Origin: Ooceraea biroi
Lineage: Eukaryota > Arthropoda > Insecta > Hymenoptera > Formicidae
NCBI RefSeq assembly: GCF_003672135.1
Contig: NC_039519.1
Location: forward strand, 186,001-250,000
Length of the DNA: 64,000 nt
Direction of reading: 5' to 3'
The position numbers and the translations under genes were made by a program. Below are positions 57,837 through 64,000 of this stretch, piece by piece. The notes beneath the pieces are model-generated. The model made no database searches. It worked only from the letters and a program-made list of their open reading frames with translations, and was not told where the DNA came from. How positions within the stretch are numbered: position 1 is the stretch's first letter; every line of letters starts with the position of its first letter.

Positions 57837-58928
57837 TTAGGGGTGTGATTTAGTTTTGAGGGTTTTTTTGCTCAAAAACGCATGTATTTAAATATGATAA
57901 TGAATGAATACCTTAATCAAAATATTTTCCTCCGTTTTCTATAACTTTTTCCCATCTTTCTGGCAAGAGATGGATTCCACCACGATAAAATCACTCTTCT
58001 TTTCAGTTGGTCCATTCGTCGACGAATTTTCGCACTTCTTCCAAATTATCAAAGTGTGTATCCTCTAAAGCGTGTTGCATCCACCGGAACAAATAATAAT
58101 CGCATGGTGCAATGTCCGGAGAATACGGGGGGGGCGGTAAGACTTCCCATTCAAGCTCTAATAGTGTTTGTTTCACTGATAACGCAACGTGAGGTCGAGC
58201 GTTGTCACGAAAAAGAATCACTTTCCGTCGTTTACTCGCAATTGGTGGTCGTTCTTGGTCCAATGCTTGATTCAACTTGTGCAATTGGTGTCGATAACGA
58301 TCAGCCGTGACAGTCTCGTGCGGATTTAACAGCTCATAGTACACTATCCCACCAAATACAGAGCATTACTTTTGAGCCGTGAATATTGCGTCTCGGAGTG
58401 GATGTTGATGGTTCGCCTGGATCCACCCATGATTTTCTGCGTTTCGGATTATCAAAATAGATGCACTTTTCATCCCCAGTAACAATCCGAGACAAAAGAC
58501 TCTTCTTTTTTTTGCCTGGCGATCAACGAAATGGTTCGCAATGGCACTTTCCGATAATTCATGTCGAACCAATTTCCCTTCTTTCTGAATTTTTCCCATT
58601 TCATGTAAATGTTTCGTAACTGTTGTACGATCAACATTTAATGCTCTGGCAAGTTCTGAAGTGGATCGTGTTGGATTTGCGTGCAATAATGCTTGGAAAT
58701 CTGCATTTTCAAGCTTTCTTGGTTGTCCCGAGCGTTCTTTGTCCTTCACATCAGTATCACCACTCTTAAAGCGTCTAAACCAGTATTCACACGTCTTAAT
58801 TGATGGGGCAAAATCACCATAAGTCTCCACAAGAATTCTATAACCGTCAGCCGCAGTTTTCTTTTGATTAAAAAACAAAAGCAACGCATGTCGAAAATGC
58901 TCTTTCGGAAGTTGCATTTTTACGATGA
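57837..58928 (-). mobile_element. Mariner family 2, tandem unit 2 (5'-truncated)
   Basis: The unit has the same edges as unit 1. Minus-strand frames at 58917-58366 (DNA-binding half) and 58344-58003 (catalytic half with FRDNARPH and YSPDIAPCDYYLF) are separated by frameshifts. Second and third catalytic aspartates are 34 residues apart, a DD34D mariner. It is nearly identical to unit 3. Confidence 0.9.
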
Positions 58929-58930
58929 TA

Positions 58931-60180
58931 TTAGGGGTGTGATTTAGTTTTGAGGGTTTTTTTGCTCAAAAACGCATGAATTTAAATATGATAATGAATG
59001 AACACCTTAATCAAAATATTTTCCTTCGTTTTCTATAACTTTTTTCCATCTTTCTGGCAAGAGATGGATTCCACCACGATAAAATCACTCTTCTTTTCAG
59101 TTGGTCCATTCGTCGACGAATTTTCGCACTTCTTCCAAATTATCAAAGTGTGTATCCTCTAAAGCGTGTTGCATCCACCGGAACAAATAATAATCGCATG
59201 GTGCAATGTCCGGAGAATACGGGGGGGGCGGTAAGACTTCCCATTCAAGCTCTAATAGTGTTTGTTTCACTGATAACGCAACGTGAGGTCGAGCGTTGTC
59301 ACGAAAAAGAATCACTTTCCGTCGTTTACTCGCAATTGGTGGTCGTTCTTGGTCCAATGCTTGATTCAACTTGTGCAATTGGTGTCGATAACGATCAGCC
59401 GTGACAGTCTCGTGCGGATTTAACAGCTCATAGTACACTATCCCACCAAATACAGAGCATTACTTTTGAACCGTCAATATTGCGTCTCGGAGTGGATGTT
59501 GATGGTTCGCCTGGATCCACCCATGATTTTCTGCGTTTCGGATTATCAAAATAGATGCACTTTTCATCCCCAGTAACAATCCGAGACAAAAGACTCTTCT
59601 TTTTTTGCCTGGCGATCAACGAAATGGTTCGCAATGGCACTTTCCGATAATTCATGTCGAACCAATTTCCCTTCTTTCTGAATTTTTCCCATTTCATGTA
59701 AATGTTTCGTAACTGTTGTACGATCAACATTTAATGCTCTGGCAAGTTCTGAAGTGGATCGTGTTGGATTTGCGTGCAATAATGCTTGGAAATCTGCATT
59801 TTCAAGCTTTCTTGGTTGTCCCGAGCGTTCTTTGTCCTTCACGTCAGTATCACCACTCTTAAAGCGTCTAAACCAGTATTCACACGTCTTAATTGATGGG
59901 GCAGAATCACCATAAGTCTCCACAAGAATTCTATAACCGTCAGCCGCCGTTTTCTTTTGATTAAAAAACAAAAGCAACGCATGTCGAAAATGCTGTTTCG
60001 GAAGTTGCATTTTAAGATGATACAAACAGGACTGTTATCGCATCTATTGCTATAATGCTACTAAATGTCATGGATAATGTCAACACTGTAAGAAAGAACA
60101 GTTATCGGAAACAGCTATTGGAACAAACTGACACTACAGCCATCTGTTGCAAAACTCTCAAAACTAAATCACACTCCTAA
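58931..60180 (-). mobile_element. Mariner family 2, complete-ended tandem unit 3 (1250 bp)
   Basis: This is the only unit with a 5' terminal repeat: the right end reads ACTAAATCACACTCCTAA followed by TA at 60181-60182. The minus-strand transposase begins MQLPKQHF at about 60010. The GDEKCIYFDN segment is readable in another frame (59730-59428), showing an A-run frameshift near 59595. A second shift lies near 59440. The element is not functional as read. Confidence 0.9.
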
Positions 60181-60182
60181 TA

Positions 60183-61909
60183 TTTTATATCTAGCAGATT
60201 AATTAATATAAATCTATTAATAAACACAATTTCTCTAACTTCTAGACATTTGTTTTACTCCTGATCAATATAATTTTATAAAATTATTTTGGAATATAGA
60301 ATTTAAGAAAGTATAAAAACAATTTTTGGTTTGCTTATAATAATTTGAATAAAATAAAATTAAAGAAATTTAATAGAAATTGGAAAATTGGTGTAAAAGT
60401 TGTTTTTTTAAATTTGCCCTTCTCTTCTATACGATTAGCATAATACTTATGTCTCTTGATACGAGTGATGATGTATATAACATGACAGGGTAGATTGGTC
60501 TAAGCAAAGCTTTTTTGCCCTCATTAGCTCGATTGTCCATCAGACAGATATATCTTATCCCTACACGCTGCATTATATAGGGCGATGGTCTCTCCTCCCG
60601 GCCGGCCGCGCGTTATCGATTGTTACGAACATCGTGGCCAAAGCCGTGACTAAGAATTGCGGCACCCACAGCGGAATATCCTCAGCATGTCTTTTACAAT
60701 AGAAATTATTAAAAAGAACTTTTATGTTTCTTTTATATTCTGATAATTTTTCGAAGAATCTAAATCATTATAAATCGGAAGAAAATTGACGTTACAAATT
60801 AATTGCATGCGCAAAAGCAATTGCAAGTCGTGTTATGTAGAGCTAACATAATTTTTCTTAATTCCCCCTAATTTCGAAAAATAATAAATGAAAAATGCGT
60901 ATAAATTTTGTGCATAAATAATGTTATCTCGTTTGTTTCTCAAGACTGCAACACGCATGGCACATCTCTCGGCAGAAATAGCGCTTACGGTGAGGGCTGA
61001 GCTTCACCGCACCCCAGTTACGGCTCTGACCGTGTCGTTTGATAACGTGTTAAATGTGCAGTTTTCCAGCGCGAGAGCGTGCGTCCGCATCTGCAGCTCT
61101 TTATCGGCTGCGTCAGTCGCACGTTGACCGATGACGGATGCGCACGGGGTGAAAGTTTACGCGTCTCCGATGGCGGCACGCTATTCCGGGGTGAGTGTAA
61201 TCGACACGCCGTGATATTGTCCCGGGAACTCAGCTTTCCGCGTTCCTGAGGGTGGCTTTCCGGGTTTTCCCCGCGGATACATTCTCCCTCGAACGTCCTA
61301 ACAAACGTACGTCTTGGGAGCTCGAGATACGCAGAAGGAAAAGTCAAGGATCTCTTCATCTTTTTCTCTAAATTAAATTAAGAACGTGAATTGATTCCGT
61401 TCCTTATCATCGTTTTCAAATAAAAACGTGCGTGCGAAATTGAAATATTTTAATTCCGAGGGGAAAGAAATTCTTTGCACTCTTATATATCGATCAAGAT
61501 TTTATATATACATATATACATACAATCTCCAAGCGCATAAAATTGCAAAGCACGTTTCGGCGACCGGCCGAATCTTCCCGAGGACATCTCCCTTTTCATC
61601 CCCACACTCTACGTGAATTTTCTGGAATCACTTAAGATGTAAAAGCAAAATTGAGATGTTTTAGTCTTTTCCTTAGAAATAGTGACTTGGAAGTAGTAAT
61701 TGTTCTAACATGCAATCGAAATTAAATACTATCTTAATTCGGAAGTTATATGTAAATCGGAAACTCGATTTTTACTCGGTGCTAAATAAATCACCAGTTG
61801 CACACATCCGCGCATAATCCACTCGCGTAAGTGGGGATAATATCTTCATCAGGATCGTATCATCTCATCTTCGTACATAAATCATTGAGACCTATATGTC
61901 TTCCAGGTA
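60183..61909 (+). promoter_or_regulatory. Upstream region of the 3-O-sulfotransferase with candidate non-coding first exon
   Basis: AT-rich DNA (60183-60580) is followed by CpG-rich patches at 60590-60660 and 60950-61330. A GTGAGT donor at about 61191 could end a non-coding first exon. A TCTTCCAG acceptor at about 61908 would open the exon that holds the start codon at 62023. This reading rests on splice signals only. Confidence 0.4.
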
Positions 61910-62022
61910 CCGCGAAGGATACTGATGCGGACAGATCAGTGTCGATGAAGGGGGTGACGGATCTTGCGGTAGTATAATGGCATCCAGGAAACCGACCAAG
62001 TACGACGACTCGTAAACTCACG

Positions 62023-62489
62023 ATGGAATTGCGCAAGGGTTCTTGGAAGGTCTTGATCCTCGTGTGCGCGTTGACCATCTACCTATGGATGCTCTTCATC
62101 GATCACTCGCATATGTTGGCTGATATATCGCAGAAGATCGTTCTGCAGAAGACACGGAGCCCTGTGTCCGCGAAAGACTCTTCGCACCAAGATTCCGCTC
62201 AATCGAGGATCGAGGAAGGTCGGACAAATTCCAACATGAGGAAAATGCAGCTGGCGCTATCACGGAACTCGAACAACACTCTCAGAGGAAGCACGTCGAA
62301 GTATCAAACTTTGAAGCAACAAGGTCTGACGCCAAGCCGACAACTGCCGACCGCTCTGATAATCGGCGTGAAGAAAGGCGGGACGAGAGCGCTTTTGGAA
62401 TTCTTGAGATTACATCCTGCCATCCGGGCTGCCGGCTCGGAGGTCCACTTCTTCGATCACCATTACGTCAAGGGATTCCGTTGGTACAA
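62023..62489 (+). CDS. Heparan sulfate glucosamine 3-O-sulfotransferase, first coding exon (partial)
   Basis: This is a Golgi type II membrane enzyme that transfers sulfate from PAPS to the 3-O position of glucosamine in heparan sulfate. The ATG at 62023 gives a short cytosolic start, a membrane anchor (about residues 9-26, KVLILVCALTIYLWMLFI) and a low-complexity stem. The catalytic domain then opens with LPTALIIGVKKGGTRALLEF, whose KKGGTR (residues 117-122) is the 5'-phosphosulfate-binding loop. HPAIRAAGSEVHFFDHHY follows, with the conserved acidic site of this family. The exon ends at a GTACGT donor (62490) in phase 2. The intron begins with a mariner array and the rest lies beyond the window. 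The subtype is not assigned. Confidence 0.93.
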
Positions 62490-62608
62490 GTACGTTTTTG
62501 CTGTTCGCGAGTCATTCTTGTTTCAAGTCAAACAAAAACATTGTCCACTCGCAAAATGCTGCCTGAAATTTCCTGAAATATTCATAATCCTTTTACTCAT
62601 TCTATTTA

Positions 62609-63701
62609 TTAGGGGTGTGATTTAGTTTTGAGGGTTTTTTTTGCTCAAAAACGCATGTATTTAAATATGATAATGAATGAATACCTTAATCAAAATATTT
62701 TCCTTCGTTTTCTATAACATTTTCCCATCTTTCTGGCAAGAGATGGATTCCACCACGATAAAATCACTCTTCTTTTCAGTTGGTCCATTCGTCGACGAAT
62801 TTTCGCACTTCTTCCAAATTATCAAAGTGTGTATCCTCTAAAGCGTGTTGCATCCACCGGAACAAATAATAATCGCATGGAGCAATGTCCGGAGAGTACG
62901 CGGGGTGCGGTAAGACTTCCCATTCGAGCTCTAATAGTGTTTGTTTCACTGATAACGCAACGTGAGGTCGAGCCTTGTCACGAAGAAGAATCACTTTCCG
63001 TCGTTTACTCGCAATTGGTGGTCGTTCTTGGTCCAATGCTTGCTTCAACTTGTGCAATTGGTGTCGATAACGATCAGCCGTGACAGTCTCGTGCGGATTT
63101 AACAGCTCATAGTACACTGTCCCACCAAATACAGAGCATTACTTTTGAACCGTCAATATTGCGTCTCGGAGTGGATGTTGATGGTTCGAGTAGATCCACC
63201 CATGATTTTCTGCGTTTCGGATTATCAAAATAGATGCACTTTTCATCCCCAGTAACAATCCGAGACAAAAGACTCTTCTTTTTTTTGCCTGGCGATCAAC
63301 GAAATGGTTCGCAATGGCACTTTCCGATAATTGATGTCGAACCAATTTCCCTTCTTTCTGAATTTTTCCCATTTCATGTAAATGTTTCGTAACTATTGTA
63401 CGATCAAAATTTAATGCTCTGGCAAGTTCTGAAGTGGATCGTGTTGGATTTGCGTGCAATAATGCTTGGAAATCTGCATTTTCAAGCTTTCTTGGTTGTC
63501 CCGAGCGTTCTTTGTCCTTCACATCAGTATCACCACTCTTAAAGCGTCTAAACCAGTATTCACACGTCTTAATTGATGGGGCAGAATCACCATAAGTCTC
63601 CACAAGAATTCTATAACCGTCAGCCGCAGTTTTCTTTTGATTAAAAAACAGAAGCAACGCATGTCGAAAATGCTGTTTCGGAAGTTGCATTTTTCCGATG
63701 A
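62609..63701 (-). mobile_element. Mariner family 2, array in the sulfotransferase intron, unit 1
   Basis: TA at 62607-62608 precedes the 3' terminal repeat TTAGGGGTGTGATTTAGTTT. The unit matches 56743-57834 and 57837-58928, with the transposase on the minus strand (halves at 63690-63139 and 63117-62776, the latter with RDKARPH in place of RDNARPH). It ends TTTTCCGATGA-TA against the next unit. Confidence 0.9.
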
Positions 63702-63703
63702 TA

Positions 63704-64000
63704 TTAGGGGTGTGATTTAGTTTTGAGGGTTTTTTTGCTCAAAAACGCATGTATTTAAATATGATAATGAATGAATACCTTAATCAAAATATTTTCCTTC
63801 GTTTTCTATAACATTTTCCCATCTTTCTGGCAAGAGATGGATTCCACCACGATAAAATCACTCTTCTTTTCAGTTGGTCCATTCGTCGACGAATTTTCGC
63901 ACTTCTTCCAAATTATCAAAGTGTGTATCCTCTAAAGCGTGTTGCATCCACCGGAACAAATAATAATCGCATGGAGCAATGTCCGGAGAGTACGCGGGGT
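63704..64000 (-). mobile_element. Mariner family 2, array unit 2, cut by the window end
   Basis: A second 3' terminal repeat starts immediately after TA at 63702-63703 and continues identically to the start of unit 1 as far as the sequence goes. The array therefore has at least two units. Confidence 0.9.

Noticed and set aside
56762..59404. Plus-strand open frames (for example MYPLKRVASTGTNNNRM-type, 84 residues)
   Set aside because: They are antisense shadows of the minus-strand mariner transposase, repeated in each unit.

Overview
This is a window of animal nuclear DNA. All the recognisable genes are split by GT-AG introns, the non-coding DNA is AT-rich with CpG-rich islands at probable promoters, and the gene set is metazoan. 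Heavy mariner loads, compact conserved genes and CpG-rich promoters fit an insect, most likely a hymenopteran such as an ant. That last step is inference and no species is claimed.

Genes, left to right: a possible 5' UTR and first coding exon of an unidentified gene (1-1643, weak); a PDIA6/P5 protein disulfide isomerase (11670-13736, +, 6 exons, 428 aa); an unrecognised small single-pass membrane protein (15147-15733, -, 2 exons, 143 aa); ribosomal protein S29 (18814-19493, +, 3 exons, 56 aa); a RIC1 homologue (22184-30866, +, 12 exons, 1418 aa); an SLC26-family anion transporter (49657-55491, +, 10 coding exons, 661 aa, with two candidate upstream first exons); and the first coding exon of a heparan sulfate 3-O-sulfotransferase (62023-62489, +), which runs off the window. 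The genes are ordinary housekeeping or secretory-pathway genes with no evident shared pathway. PDIA6, RIC1 and the sulfotransferase all act in the ER/Golgi system, but nothing suggests co-regulation.

The space between and inside the genes is dominated by mobile DNA, which is where the unusual content lies. (a) Three tandem mariner arrays (4460-7756, 56743-60180, 62609-end) come from two different mariner families. In each, the 3' terminal inverted repeat is joined through a TA to an internal site near the 5' end of the next copy. (b) An apparently intact DD34D mariner lies at 8186-9471. (c) A family of TTAA-flanked fold-back elements occurs with zero, one or nine internal hairpins (187, about 365 and 1780 bp). 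A sequence-unrelated family of the same architecture lies at 46494-48837. (d) A 2.7-kb nested complex (16009-18724), bounded by a TTTTCG direct repeat, separates the divergent membrane-protein and RpS29 genes. Inside it, stacks of three and five elements occupy the central TTAA of palindromic host elements. (e) Several TA-flanked elements share CAGGGTG-like ends, two of them with transposase C-terminal remnants. (f) A 668-bp family is present twice, once 36 bp upstream of a RIC1 splice acceptor.

Most of 31-42 kb and 44-46 kb shows no recognisable coding sequence.
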